Positions 28,519 through 40,485 of a stretch of 59,792 nucleotides of DNA are shown here, one piece after another. How positions within the stretch are numbered: position 1 is the stretch's first letter; each line of letters begins with the position of its first letter. The position numbers and the translations under genes are program-made. Origin of the DNA: Phlegmacium glaucopus (lineage: Eukaryota > Basidiomycota > Agaricomycetes > Agaricales > Cortinariaceae); the NCBI GenBank assembly GCA_015039465.1, contig MU130308.1:1-59792 (forward strand), in the 5' to 3' direction. The notes below the pieces were generated by a model. It did no database searches, was not told the DNA's origin, and saw only the letters and a program-made list of their open reading frames with translations.

Positions 28519-30740
28519 ATGGTAGCCTCAAATCCCCTCTTTCGAGGCGGGCTAACCCTCAAAAAATTCGAAGCCACCGTGATCAACGATATCTGGCCAG
28601 AAGTTACCTTTTTTACGCTCATCGCGACCAGTAAGTATTCTTGTAAACCGTTGTATCTTAACTGTGCGGTTGACTTTTATTATTGAATAGTGGTGTCGCT
28701 GGTCTCCTCTAAAACTTCTCATCACCTGGGTGTTCCAACTACACTGCTCACCGTCCTGGGTACCGTTCTCGGTTTGGTCATTTCTTTTCGAACATCATCA
28801 GCATATGAAAGGTGAGTAAGATTGCGAACAGAAACCTTGCAGCATCTTTAACTTTGATTCTAGGTATCAAGATGGAAGGAAAATGTGGACAAATATCATC
28901 ACAGCGTCTCGAAATTTGTCACAACAGGTAAGTTAGTTCGGTATTGGCCAGATAACTAATCCTAATCATACTTGTCTTAAAGATTTGGATCCACGTTCCT
29001 GTTGATCGTCCTAAGGGGGGGGAAGCTTCAAGAGCTACGGCACTTGAGAACATCATTGAAAAAAAAACTATGATCAATCTTGTAAGCCATATTCTTCACC
29101 ATCGATAACATAACCTGACTTCCGATTTTAAAGATCATTGCATTCTCAGTCTCAGTCAAGGTATGCTTCAAGTACTACTTGCCATTCAAGTTCTCTAATT
29201 ATAGGCCACACGACCATTATAGCACTTTTTGCGTGACGAAAGAGGTCCCTATTACGAAGATCTTTATCCATTGATCTCTTTCCTACCCAAATACGCCAAC
29301 GGGAACCCCGACCACTCTGAGAAGCTTCCCATCTGGCATGAGGATGACGGCGATGATGGCCGGATGGTTGACACACCTGCTACTGAATTGGGGCGAGACC
29401 AGACTCCTGACTCTCAAGGCAAAATGATGGCTTCCATGCGAGCTCGTAATGGATTTGACCCTGAAAAGGCGCTTCCTCGGGCAGAAAGCGAGCATGACTT
29501 GAAACCTGCCAGGAATCCCCCCACGACCTCCATCTTTGATTTAATTCCACTTTTGCGTTTCTTCAAATGGCTGGGCCACAAAGTTTTCCGCATGCCTCAC
29601 AGTGCGAAGCACAAGAGGAAGAAGGCCTACATCGAATACGTCGAGAGTAACATACCTTTGGAAATCATTCTCGTTTTGTCCAAGTAAGTATTGGGAAAAT
29701 CAGTTTTTGAAATAAACTCTGATGTTCGTACACTTTTTCTCTTTTTTTTTTGGCTACCATAGCTACACTGCCTGTGCGTCGCTTTTTATGCATCTGCGTT
29801 TTCGTATCTGATTTTTATCCTCAGGGTGCATGCGCTATCAATTGATTTCACCCGCTATCGCCACCGGGTTAACCGCAAATTTGACTAGCCTTCAGGATAC
29901 CTTGTCGAACTTGGAACGTATCTGCAACACGCCTTTGCCATTCGCCTACCAGGCCCATCTCCGAATGTCCCTCTGGTATGACCTTCCAAAGTCCCTTACC
30001 TGAGGAATCTTTCTAACCCGATTTTATTTTTATAGGATCTATCTCTTCTTCCTACCCGTGCGCGCCATCCCTTTGCTTCTCCCTTTGCTTTTTCCTTATC
30101 GATCATATTTAGTTCCAACTCTGGATCTCTTTTGGGTTTATCACCATCCCAGCAACTGCCTTTACTTCTTTCCTGCTCCTTGGTTTCCTTGAAATTGGAC
30201 AAGAAATGTGAGAGCTGTTCTTGTTCCGCGGCTTATGCAATGTTTTCTAACCATGTTGTCCCAGCGAAAACCCCTTCAACTACGATTTAAATGATCTTGG
30301 TACGTCTTTTGACACGTGATTATACATGAATGTTGTATTCATACATGCCTGGGTAGATCTGGACTACTTCTGTTCAGCTATTCAACGAGAACTTCACTTG
30401 ATCACAGCGGTAAGACTTCATCCGATCCATCTTGCAGTAATTTCTGTAATTCTCAAGCAACATGTTTTTCATAGCACACTAACCCCAACCCATCGGAGTT
30501 CATCTTCACCGCATTGTAAGCAAACAAGCTTTCTGCCCTCGGACTGGAGTTGCTAACCCTAGTTATGTTAGGAACAAACCATTTGCTCCGTCTGATCAAC
30601 GCAGTGCCCTAGAACTCACTGAGAGTGACACGGCATACCAGTTACCTGACAAAGGTGTTGAGCCAGGTTTGGCCAGCATCCGTCGTACCCTTGTAAAAGG
30701 TTGGAAAGATGTGAATTCAGTTACTCGTCAACCATATTGA
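28519..30740 (+). CDS. Bestrophin-like / UPF0187 membrane channel
   Basis: Fungal member of the bestrophin-like (RFP-TM) family, presumed anion channel of a cellular membrane. Fourteen exons: 28519-28630, 28691-28811, 28864-28927, 28983-29081, 29134-29160, 29223-29683, 29763-29773, 29825-29975, 30036-30057, 30113-30207, 30265-30299, 30357-30409, 30475-30515, 30572-30740. They sum to 1461 bases, 486 residues, with every junction in phase. Diagnostic blocks: LGLVISFRTSSAYERYQDGR near residue 70, SLQDTLSNLERICNTPLPF near 320, and LPFQLWISFGFITIPATAF followed by IGQEIENPFNYDLNDLDLDYF. Hydrophobic segments occur near residues 25-70 and 350-390. A long hydrophilic loop in exon 6 (residues about 170-260) is acidic and variable. 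Two micro-exons (11 and 22 nt) are needed for the frame. Confidence 0.92.
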
Positions 30741-31740
30741 AATGTCCCTGTACGTTCATTCTATGCCCATCTTATTTTCATTTTCTGGTTAGCTGCATTG
30801 ATGTTTCATCACGGTATATGATGCTCTGGATGTCTGTGAAACTACTTATATGTTCGTCAATCACATACTTCAGTTTACTATACATATACGCACGTTTAAA
30901 AATACTAGCTTTCAGTTAAAAGCGCGGATGCGTGTCCCCTGAGTATGACAGGTCATGTCAACATCAACATATCAATATCACGTGTTCCATTCCGAAAATT
31001 GAACAATGAACACTTCAAATCGACCTCCTTGGTATGCCACGAAACAGATGAGCTGAACAACCGTTCAAGCGTTCATGCCCATGCCTGCTTTTTCTTTGTC
31101 TGCTTTTTCTTTCATCATTCGTCGTTGGTTTCTCGTCTATCACATCCATGGCCTCGGGTCCATATTTCTGGATATGGATTCGCAACGCTGCATCCATTCG
31201 TACATTCTGAAAGGTGAGGCTCTATACATATCATCAAACGGTGACTGATTTGGTAAAAGATTGATCGATTAAGTTCCATGTCCATTGATTGTGAAACGAA
31301 GCTCAAGAGTTTAACCGCTTCTGTGAAATAACAGCCATTCAGTCGAGGCAGGAGTGAGGTTTGGTTTGTGCAGAGGGGTATTTTAGGCACTGGAATCGGA
31401 TTTATATCCTTTTGCAATGAACTTTCAGGCAGCCCTACGTCTTTCATACCTCTCCAACTCCTCAGTCTTCGAATGGAAATGTCTGTTGGTTGCAAGAATA
31501 CAAATACACATGTTCTCCAATAATACACTCTGAAGGCGCCTCTTTGCCCGACCTAACGTTCCAGCTACATTCACCTCTTCAGTGCGGATCGTGGTTGCAT
31601 CCCCTGAGGCGTTGCCCTGTTTCGTTGTTGGACTGCTTCGGGGTCTATGCTGTAGACATGTACTTGCCCCCAGGATACGGACGGCTTTCCCTCAGATTGT
31701 GTCCTAGAGCTGCTACCGTTCATGGCTAGGGAGTCATGTT
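30741..31740. other. Intergenic, no supported gene
   Basis: A 1-kb gap between convergent genes. Frames at 31115-31528 (minus) and 30945-31217 (plus) have no recognisable motif or splice context and overlap each other. It should contain the 3' ends of both neighbouring transcripts. Confidence 0.5.
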
Positions 31741-34700
31741 TCAGCGATGCGTATCAACATAAAAACCACTCCGAAAAATAACCTTACCAACGTTTGCACG
31801 CCTCGAGTCCTCTGCAAAAGGTACTGTCCTATTCATATTCACACCAGACGATATTGATGGATTGTCCATAGGACCGTATTCATCGGTTTCTTTTTCCAAC
31901 TCATCGCTATCAGTAAGATCACTTTCATCAGAGGATATCAGACTCGCATCTCCATCCTCGGCGGAGAGATCATCAGCCGCCGCGGCGATATGATTTGGGT
32001 GCTCCATCTTCTGAGAAAATGATTTTCCACGGTGCTCCGCGTCACCAGCATATAAGTTTTCAATCATCTGCTCCAACATCCCGTTGAACGCCTGCCAATT
32101 GATATCTTGTGTCGTATCATCCGGTTCAATTTCTGTACTTGTGGAAGGGAATTGTCGACTGTGGCCTCCATCAACTTTCGCAGGATCTCCGGGCCAGCCC
32201 TCGGCGTTGTGCCGATTCGTGGCTTTCTGGTGTTGTAGTCGAGGACCCTGGCTCCCTGTCGGCTTCGTCGGCGAAATTCTTTCTGGGTATGGAGCTGAAC
32301 CGCTGGACTGCCCCGGGGCCGATGAGACACCTGCTGGGCCATGAGGCCGTTGTTGCCTTGAAGGTAGGCTATTTGAACCCGAAGTCGATGGCATGTTCCT
32401 TACTGCGTCAGCTGTAGAGAAGCTCTTGGATGGCTGCTCAGGTTCCGGCCGTGTCCCTGATTCGTAGTGCGTCTTTGCGGGGCTTGCTACATAACGTACA
32501 GGCTTTTCGTTCGACGACGAGAAGCTGGGTGTGTGTCGTCTCAGAGACGCAGTTGGATACGAATTTCTCACCCCGTCGTAGCGTCTGTGGCCTGTCCCTA
32601 ATGCTTCATGGTTGTCCGGCACATAATCGTCACTTGTGCCAGGGCGCACATCACGAACCTGTGTTCCAGGTTGGTGGAGACCATGCCCGGTTGTGCTAGG
32701 TGGCTCTCGCACCTGAAAGTCTTGAGGCATGAAGTTTGGTACGCGGTGGGCACGTCGATGTGAGTCGTGGATCTCATTATTTGATAACGGTGTGGGATTT
32801 CTCGATTCATTATATGCAGGCCTGGCTTCAGGTTGCGGCTCCGGACCAGACCTTCCTGCATAGTTCGTCTCCTCGCGTAAAGGAGCACCCCCGAAGTTCG
32901 AATGAAATCGACGTGGACCGCTCTGGTTAGAGCTCGCTGATCCTAGCATTCCCTCCATGGGTAGAGGCCTCGCATCGTATCCGGGTGGTGGAGAGGTAGG
33001 AATTGGGTTATTAACAGGCGGATTTCTATGCGTAAGTGAGCTTTCATCGTCTTGAACAGACTTGCTAACCCTTGCTGGATCATTTGTTCGATAGGAAGCG
33101 TTATTCATCAACCCAGGACCAGAAAAGTGGTTGTCCGCAATTCTATTGCCTTGACGCCAAGCATCTTCTGGAACGTCAAGGACAGGCGATTGTTCACGCA
33201 TAAGTGGGCTTTCAACGTCTTTATAAAACTTCCACCCTGGATGGTTTGAGCGATAGTAGGCTTTGTTCCTCAAGCCAAGCTCGGCTTTGGGAGAATGGTT
33301 TTGCCAGATTTCGCTGTGTTCATCGTGTTTTCTGATTGGATGACTTGTGATGTGGTTATCCCAGACGTCTTCTGGGACTGATCCAGCGGGGCGACTAGAT
33401 TGGAGGTTGTTGGGATTTGGAGCCGATGTTCCGGCTTCTCGATGGGGTGTAACTGGACGACCTGTAACATGGTTGTCCCAACCGTCTTCTAGAGCTGATC
33501 CAGAGGGACGAGTTCGTTCGGGGTTCGGAGCCGGAACACCGGCTCCTCGATGAGCTGTAAACTCCGGGCGGAAATGTCGCTCCTCTGTGTGAGATAGATG
33601 TTGGTTCACATCCCGCGATGCGAGCTTCCTTTTTACTTCATGAGCAGTGACTGAATTGGGCTGTTCTGGTTCATTTGAACCTCCACGTGGACGACGAGCC
33701 CTTGTGTCTACCTCAGATTCGGATTGGTGGTGGGACATTTTATCATCTGATCTACCTATTGGACGAACCGACTCTCGTTTCATGGTACTTGATGACGACG
33801 CCTGAGTGGCCTTTCGATTTCGTGAGTGAGGATTGACGAACATTACATTGGTCTGACACACCGTTATCTTAGTACTCGATTCAGCGACTATTGATCGCGT
33901 CTCAGTTGATCCTTCTGAGAGCTCCGCAGCCAATTCCAGGTTGCTTGGTTGCTCATTCTCGTCCAAGTCATCCTCCGTGTCATTTGGCACAGTGATACCC
34001 AACTCTCTCATTTTATCATTCACCTGTGCGATCCATTCGCGATTTCGGCGGTTTGCAAGCACCTGGTGGTCCCTCTCGAATGCATCGTACAACTTCGACG
34101 CCTCGAGATCATTTCGACAATTCTGGAGGGCCTCCTGCAATTTTTTGCCATAATTCGCGGCACACGCGTAGAAATTGTCGATTTGCTTTAGTGATTGTTC
34201 ATACGCGAAGACCTTGAGCTCGCCTGGTATCATACTTGCTCCATCCGACTCGTTGTAAAATGAACGGATGTACGCAAATGGGAAAACATTGGGCCTCAAC
34301 GATCGAGTCGTGTGGTCCAACTCCCCCTTCTCTACAGGCCTCCTCTTTCGCCCGTCCTGATCACTCTGTGTGGCATGATTGTCTGAACTCGAGGTCGTGT
34401 ATGCATTTGCCTGTTATATCAGTTCGAAACCTCAAAACAACTAGACCATAGATGACTCACGCTATTCCCAGTTGTATCTTGGGCGCCTATTTCGGGCCCT
34501 CTCGCGATCTTCCACATCTTGGATGGATCCCAACGTAACAATACCATAAGTTGGTCCCGTTCCATCTTGGTCGTCGGCCAATCACTGCTCCCCGCTGGTA
34601 TTTCACGTAATACATTTAACCAATCTCCTCGAAGTATTCTTAGGCGATTACGGTCTTCCTCCATCTTTACCCTTGGATCATATTTGTATGAACCTCGACC

Positions 34701-34769
34701 GTGACTAGTGTAAAAGGTCGACCACCGTTCTGTGAGGACTACATTTGTTGGACTCGATGGGAGAGTCAT
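31741..34769 (-). CDS. Hypothetical disordered protein (about 992 aa)
   Basis: Two exons, 34769-34461 and 34410-31741, with a GTGAGT donor and AACAG acceptor; the junction is in frame. I do not recognise the family. Residues 1-100 contain RWSTFYTSHGRGSYKYDPR and WLNVLREIPAGSSDWP, which look globular. Residues about 150-230 form a helix-rich stretch (NFYACAANYGKKLQEALQNC, then FERDHQVLANRRNREWIAQV) that may be a short coiled coil. The remaining 700 residues are polar and proline-rich with repeated motifs around EDGWDNHVTGRP and EDVWDNHITSHP, each followed by basic or acidic patches. No membrane segment or known catalytic motif. Probably nuclear or cytoplasmic scaffold-like, but this is only a guess from composition. 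Confidence 0.75.
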
Positions 34770-35881
34770 GGCTTGTGGTCGTAAGGGGGTGAGAGCTGTA
34801 CTAATCTATTGAACGGGCCTTGGGCGCGTGGCTTCTATTAGGTACAGACTTCTGTCCGGATGATATTGTCATTTTGCATATACGCTTTGCCGAGGGTGCC
34901 GTCTGTCGGAGTTATTTAGATTTGTATTGGATGATGATAACACTGATAAATACAAAAGATATTCCGGTTCATCCGATGGGCACAGCCATTTCCTGCTCAT
35001 AATCCCTGAGCATTTGTGACTAGCGAGGTTCTGGGGATTAAAACGAGGTGACTGCGACGTAGACCAACGACTCATTGGTAGGGAATGATAAATTTCAATC
35101 CAAGCAGCAATCCTTGGTTGGAATGGCCAAGGAATGGCAGTCAACGCCGCGGGACGCATACACCCAAAGAACAGAGGTTATCATGTATCTCAAGCCCACT
35201 AAAAGTTAGCTCATCAAACGGCAAATGTTGTTAATGGAGCCCATCCTATGCCCACTACCCAGCACCCTTACAATCCTCCATCATACTAGGGACAATGAAA
35301 TTTATGATTTACCTCATCAGTATTTGATTCGTTGTTGACTTGCTATTTAATACAAACACAGTTGTTGAACTTATTCTTCCTCGTTGTGCCGAGTGCATTG
35401 CAAGCAAAAAGCCAGTGTGCAAACGATTAGTATGCAAGACACCCGTAATATGCTGGATCATGAAAAGAGATTTTTCTTCTCCTTTGGAATCACTACACAC
35501 TTGAGGACATAGTCTGGACATAATTTCATTGGTTGGCTAAGCAGGTTGGTCCCTTTTAACCTCAAAATCCACCCATCGAAAGACACATTTAAAAAAGGCT
35601 GGTAGGAGAAATATCATATCGACTCCAAGTACAGGATCCTCATTGGTCTTAATGTCCTTGGGCGTTGAATTGATTGAAGACAGACACAACAAGTTCTCGA
35701 ATTTAGATCCAAGAAAGCACAAATTCGAACAAGATCGTGAACAAGCAAACCCAAGTGAAAAAGATAGAACGGAGCGTCAGGTGGACGAAGATCATGTTCA
35801 GACGATTTACATGGTTAGTTCAGAATAATTAGTATGCACTGACGGCAGCACAATGTATTGGACTTACTCACAAAGGCTACA
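34770..35881. other. Intergenic, no supported gene
   Basis: 1.1 kb without a convincing gene. A short frame at 35643-35828 (plus) is charged (DREQANPSEKDRTERQ) but has no partner exons that I can identify. Confidence 0.45.
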
Positions 35882-36743
35882 CTATCCCACGTACGGATTG
35901 TTGTAATGGAGATCACAAAGGATCTGCCATACAGCGTTGATCTCCTTCTCCCGACACAGACCTGGGAACATGCGGGCGAGGACACGTCCCCATGCAGGCG
36001 TCATCCATCCCGGATCGTGCATCCGGCAATACTCCCAGAACTCGGGGTAATAGCCAGCCGTCTCCCAGTCGACGATAGCTGTGATCCTGGACCCATCGAC
36101 GAGAATGTGGTGAGGGAGGAGGTCGCCGTGAGTCAAGTAAACCTGTCCCTCCGTCGGGAAGATGCTGAATAACTCGTCCACGTACTCGGGTCCACAGAAT
36201 TCGAGGAATATGTCACGGTAGTAGTCGAGGTACTCCTTGATGCTCGAAAATGCGTGTGAAGGATTCCAAGGGCAGGGCATGTTCCGGTTATTGTAGGGAC
36301 CGCCGGTGACGGCACCGAGCGTCGTGCTCGTGTATGAGTGCATCTCGTCGAGAATGGCGAGCAGCTGATCAGCGATACATGCCACCGATAACGGCATCGA
36401 GAGCCTGAGGCACGCCTGGGCATTCCTCCATGAAGAAATACCAGACGCCTTCCTTCCAGTGCAAGGGATCGACGACGACATTGGTGAATGGGGCGTGATG
36501 TAAAACGCGTGGCGTAGGAACGGAAAGCCGTCCATGGACGAACTGCGGCGCGCGGACTTCAGCGTCGCGGTCCGAGCCGAACTCGACCAGAACACTGGGC
36601 GCAAATCTAGAGATGGGTTTGATTTCACTAGGATCAAGACGTTTCAGGTTCACAATCTCCTTTATGCTGGGTGATGAAGATAGAATCACGTCCGAGGGAC
36701 CTGGAGCAAGCTGAGCAAAAGATGAGGAATGAGTAGACAACAT
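35882..36743 (-). pseudogene. APH-type phosphotransferase, frameshifted
   Basis: Protein-kinase-fold family of aminoglycoside/choline phosphotransferases, common and of mostly unknown substrate in mushrooms. From ATG 36743 the frame reads through KRLDPSEIKPISRFAPSVLV, VEFGSDRDAE, a RLSVPTPRVL block and WYFFMEECPGV, then hits TGA at 36369. One frame over, CIADQLLAILDEMHSYTS continues the fold with LTHGDLLPHHILVDG, IVDWETAGYYPEFWEYC and a normal C-terminus ending at 35882. A 1-2-base indel between about 36385 and 36425 explains it. The catalytic HGD and the metal-binding DWE remain, but the usual Asn in HGDLxxxNI is His. It could be a recent null allele, an unusual splice, or a sequence error. 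Confidence 0.75.
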
Positions 36744-36831
36744 CGAGGAACTGACAAGGGCATACCATTGCTGTTAGCGTTGTGACTGAAGGTGGGCTAA
36801 AACCAAGGGGTGGTAGTTGAAGGTCACACAG

Positions 36832-37248
36832 TTAGATTGAGTAAAGCTGCGAAGCTGAGCGGAGAGTGAAAAGCGGGCAAGTGAGCCTAGAGATGCTCGT
36901 CGTCGCGCCACCGACCTGTGGGGTGATGAGTACCCGGATGATGACAGTACGAAGCAGATCGTGCTCCAGGAAGACAGCTTGATAGCGCAAAACCCTAACG
37001 ACCGTCACGTCCTCCCCCGCTGGACAAATGGGATTGATGAGAGCCATCGTCAATACACTCAAATTATCCACCTCACCTGCGGGCCAGGCAACTACAGTTT
37101 CCACACACCCCAAGTCAAGATGCACTCCGAGATATCCATGAAGTCGAACCTGTATTTCGTGCTCGGCCAGTACACATGCCGTCCAGTTCGACAAGAAGTC
37201 GCGGGTCAACGGTTGCCAGACTTGGATGCGTCTCTTGCTCGAAGCCAT
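36832..37248 (-). CDS. Hypothetical small protein, doubtful
   Basis: An open frame of about 139 codons (MASSKRRIQVWQPL start) ends 88 bases upstream of the kinase start, same strand. It has a plausible amino-acid mix but no motif I can name, and the opposite strand is also open over much of it. An upstream in-frame ATG at 37341 would add 31 residues. GT..AG pairs inside it could also be introns. Confidence 0.25.
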   Translation of the reverse strand: MASSKRRIQVWQPLTRDFLSNWTACVLAEHEIQVRLHGYLGVHLDLGCVETVVAWPAGEVDNLSVLTMALINPICPAGEDVTVVRVLRYQAVFLEHDLLRTVIIRVLITPQVGGATTSISRLTCPLFTLRSASQLYSI

Positions 37249-37464
37249 TGTCAATGCCGGCCTCCTTTCCAAGGCCCTGTTTAACCAAGTTGACGCCGAT
37301 GTTCCACTCAAGAAGCCCATTCCGGAGCTCCCGAACGCCACTATCTAAGCTGTCGGCTGCAGTGATGTCTGCTTACAGTCTCCAGTGAGGGATCAGATGA
37401 TGTTGAGCTCTCTTGGTATATGTAGATCCTGGCGGAAATGTATTTCAAACTTTCGCTCCTCAAC

Positions 37465-38173
37465 AGGACCCTGGTATATGCTGTCAGATGTCCGATCCGT
37501 ATGCGGACGGAAGTGGGTCCCAAAATCGGCCTATGTCCGATCCTTGTGCGGACGGAAAGCGAGAAATTTGGCCAGAGGTCCGATCCATTTTGGGTCCATA
37601 AATGGCCAGTCGGTAGCGAGGTCCGATCCCATTTGCGTACGTTTGTGGCTGTTGACGGGAGCCTCAAAAAATTCTCTACCACCCATCTCACCTGATGATC
37701 TACCTCCCTGGACCAGACCTCTCGGTGGGCGCGCCCTTTGTCGCTCTTGATGACGATAGCCCATTTAGAATTTAGAATAGTGCAACTCATCCCAGGGCGT
37801 CTTTGTGTGGTGTTGTGTGATCAGGTGCTCCAGAAAGGGGTTTGTTCGGGAACAGTGGGAGATACAACAGACACTGTTGTAGAGGCTCTGGAGAGTGATA
37901 GCGAGGACGAGGAGAACCTACTCTGACCTGATTACAGTCGTTTTTTCGTCCATTTCTGTTTTATGCGTACATTTTGGCCTAAATTCTATGTCCGATCCTC
38001 TATGAGGACGGATCTCGAGCCTGTAGATGTCTGATCAGTATTGCGGACGGAAATGGGTCTAAAAGGTAGGTCGGATCCGAAGTGCGGACGGAACCGCCGA
38101 AAAATGGCACGTACATAAGTGCCGAAATTTGGCAGTTTTGGATCGGACATTCCACAGCATATACCAGGGTCCT
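37465..38173. mobile_element. 709-bp TIR element with 8-bp target duplication
   Basis: Begins AGGACCCTGGTATATGCTGT and ends with its exact reverse complement. TCCTCAAC flanks it at 37457-37464 and 38174-38181. Inside are many direct and inverted GTCCGATCC and GCGGACGGAA motifs, typical subterminal repeats. No transposase. An 8-bp duplication fits hAT-type MITEs, though the terminus is not a classic hAT end. Relatives are at 54680-55400. The right end lies 52 bases before the F-box start codon. Confidence 0.88.
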
Positions 38174-38225
38174 TCCTCAACGGTGTGTCACAGTCACTTC
38201 GCCTTCCAGCGCTGCAGCCTTCACA

Positions 38226-39502
38226 ATGGCGAACAATCCTAGCTTACCTCTGGAAGTGATAGAAATGATTGTCGACACGGTAGCCACCGAGGATGACAGC
38301 AGATTTTCCTCAATCAAAGCTTGCGCTCTGGTCTGTCATTCTATACTCCCACTGTGCAGAAAGCATATTTTTGCCTCCGTGACTCTAAATCCGCGAGAGC
38401 CCCCTTTTCATACCATAGATCGTCTCAACTACCTTCTCTCAAAGTCACCACATATAGCTGTGTACATTCGAAAACTGGTGTACCATGTCAAGTCGACGGA
38501 GAGATGTCTCTCACTTATGTCCAAGAAATTGGTGAAGTTACAGACGCTAAGCATATGCTACACCGTGACCAGACCAGGTGGGCATCTCGATTGGATGTCA
38601 CCACACACACGAAAGGTTCTCCTACCTCTGCTCCATCTTCCGACACTCACCAGCATCAGTCTATACGGAATCCGGGACTTTCCTTTGGCAGATTTGGCAG
38701 GGTGTGTCAATCTAAAAAAGTTGCAGATTGGGTTTTTAGAGTGTTCGACTGATGTTGGGGGATTTCTGGAGGTATTACCGACCACACCGGTGATGCTTGA
38801 ACAGTTAATGATAGACAAGCGGAGCGTCAGCCCTGTGCAGCAATTGTGTCACGCCCGACGACCCAATGGAAAACCCATAATTGATTTCTCGTCATTAAAG
38901 AAGATCGTGGCCGAAGTTGGGCAACTCGATTCGATGAAAGAACTCTTTGGGCTTTGCAGAAACCTCCGTGAGGTTGATTTATGTGGTATGTCTCTCACAT
39001 CCTGTCTTCCCCACCACTCATTTGATGTACTCTGATAGTCCGACATATTTCAAGTCGGGCCGATCCTTCGAGTTTGGAGGGGCTATTCGTGATGTTAAGG
39101 CCTTCCTTACCCACTTTGAGGGATATCCGTGTGGAACATCATATTAATAATGATCAAGACGACCCCTTCTCTGGTTTGTGCCACGAGCTCAAAAAGATGG
39201 TCGGCCAAAACACGGTTGAAACGATCAAACTGGGGATATTATGGGGAGATTTACACCGTGATTATAAGCGAGGACTCGACAAGTGGAGTGACAAGTGGAG
39301 TGAGCTGGATGATGTATTAATGAGATCTCCTGCGGACTGGCCGGCGTTGAAGGAGGTTTCCCTTTCGATCGACGTTGTCAGGTATTACAAACCACAGATA
39401 AATGATTTGGAGGAGCCGCTGAAGAGGTTACTTGCAACTCAATTCACCAAGCTGGTGGAGAGCAAGCAAGTAAATTTCAAATTTGCAGTGGAATACTATT
39501 AG
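38226..39502 (+). CDS. F-box protein with leucine-rich-like C-terminal region
   Basis: Two exons, 38226-38985 and 39039-39502, 407 residues. The N-terminus SLPLEVIEMIVDTVATEDDS continuing to CALVCHSILPLCRKHIFASV (residues 6-55) is the F-box pattern used to bind Skp1 in SCF ubiquitin ligases. The rest has spaced leucine motifs (LLPLLHLPTLTSISLYGI, LAGCVNLKKLQIGF, LCRNLREVDLCG) like the degenerate LRR of Agaricomycete F-box families, presumably the substrate-binding part. It is the intact member of a three-copy tandem cluster. A TIR element sits just upstream and probably displaced or altered the promoter. Confidence 0.88.
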
Positions 39503-39539
39503 TTTGTCAACATTGGTGCAGCGTCACCCAGGAGATTTT

Positions 39540-40250
39540 TAATTTTTAATCAACAGGGTAGTGCTTAAATTTAAATTCTAATATCTCTCAGATGTAAGAT
39601 AGATGTAACAATGTCATCCACTGTGGAGGAGGGGGGGCGACATCATCAAATGTTTTAAACATTGTCTGCTTGAGCCCGCCACAATCCAAAAGTTGTTCTT
39701 GGAGGGTCTGTTTGAGTTATACTCTTCTCGAACTGTCCATGTTGTGCCAAATTGCTAAGATGAAACAAAGTCAGCTGAGACTACGAGGCTTACGAGCAAG
39801 GAAGATTGGCTGCGGCTATAAAACTTGAGGCGCATACAGACCACACTTTGGGCTGGTTTGTACTCTACGAGCTGGGGTTGAGATTAACCCTTGTTGGTAC
39901 CAGATACTACAATCTATGTAACAGCATAGACAAAGAGCGTTTCGGCAAGTCTAAGATACGAAGTTTCAAGGAGTGGAGTGAGCTGGACAATGTATTAATG
40001 AGATCTCCTGAGGACTGGCCTGCGTTGAAGGAGGTTTCTCTTTTGATCAAGGTTGTCGAGGATTACACGGATGATGACGAGGTCAATCGTGACTCAATTC
40101 ACCAAACTAGTGGAGAGCAAGCAAGTTCAGTTTAAATTCAAGTTGGCGAATTAGTTTGTCAACATTGGTGCAGTGTCAGGAGTCCAGGATATTTTAATCA
40201 ACAGGGTAGCGCTTAAATTTAAATTCTGAGTATCATCTCAATGGTAATAT
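39540..40250 (+). pseudogene. F-box 3' fragment in the tandem array
   Basis: Only the last part of the F-box gene is left: SELDNVLMRSPEDWPALKEV near 39975-40035, then a degenerate TKLVESKQVQF segment and the copied downstream sequence TTTGTCAACATTGGTGCAG and CTTAAATTTAAATTCT. The 5' part, with the F-box, is missing. The stretch 39540-39800 is copied downstream sequence of the first gene plus unique sequence. Confidence 0.7.
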
Positions 40251-40485
40251 CATGCTAGTGTAAAGGAGGGAGCGACATCGTAGACATTGAAGCCCTTCAA
40301 TGTTTAAACATTGCCTGCTTGAGTATCCGAGTCCCATCACGGTCCAATTCCTTGTCGCGGGACGGTAAGCTTTTCTCGAACTATCTATATTATGCTAAAT
40401 TGCTAAGACAAATTCAGCGAGACTTGGCTGAGACTCTAAGCAAGGAAGTCTGAAGGCGTGACTGTCACAGTCATTTCACCTTCCA

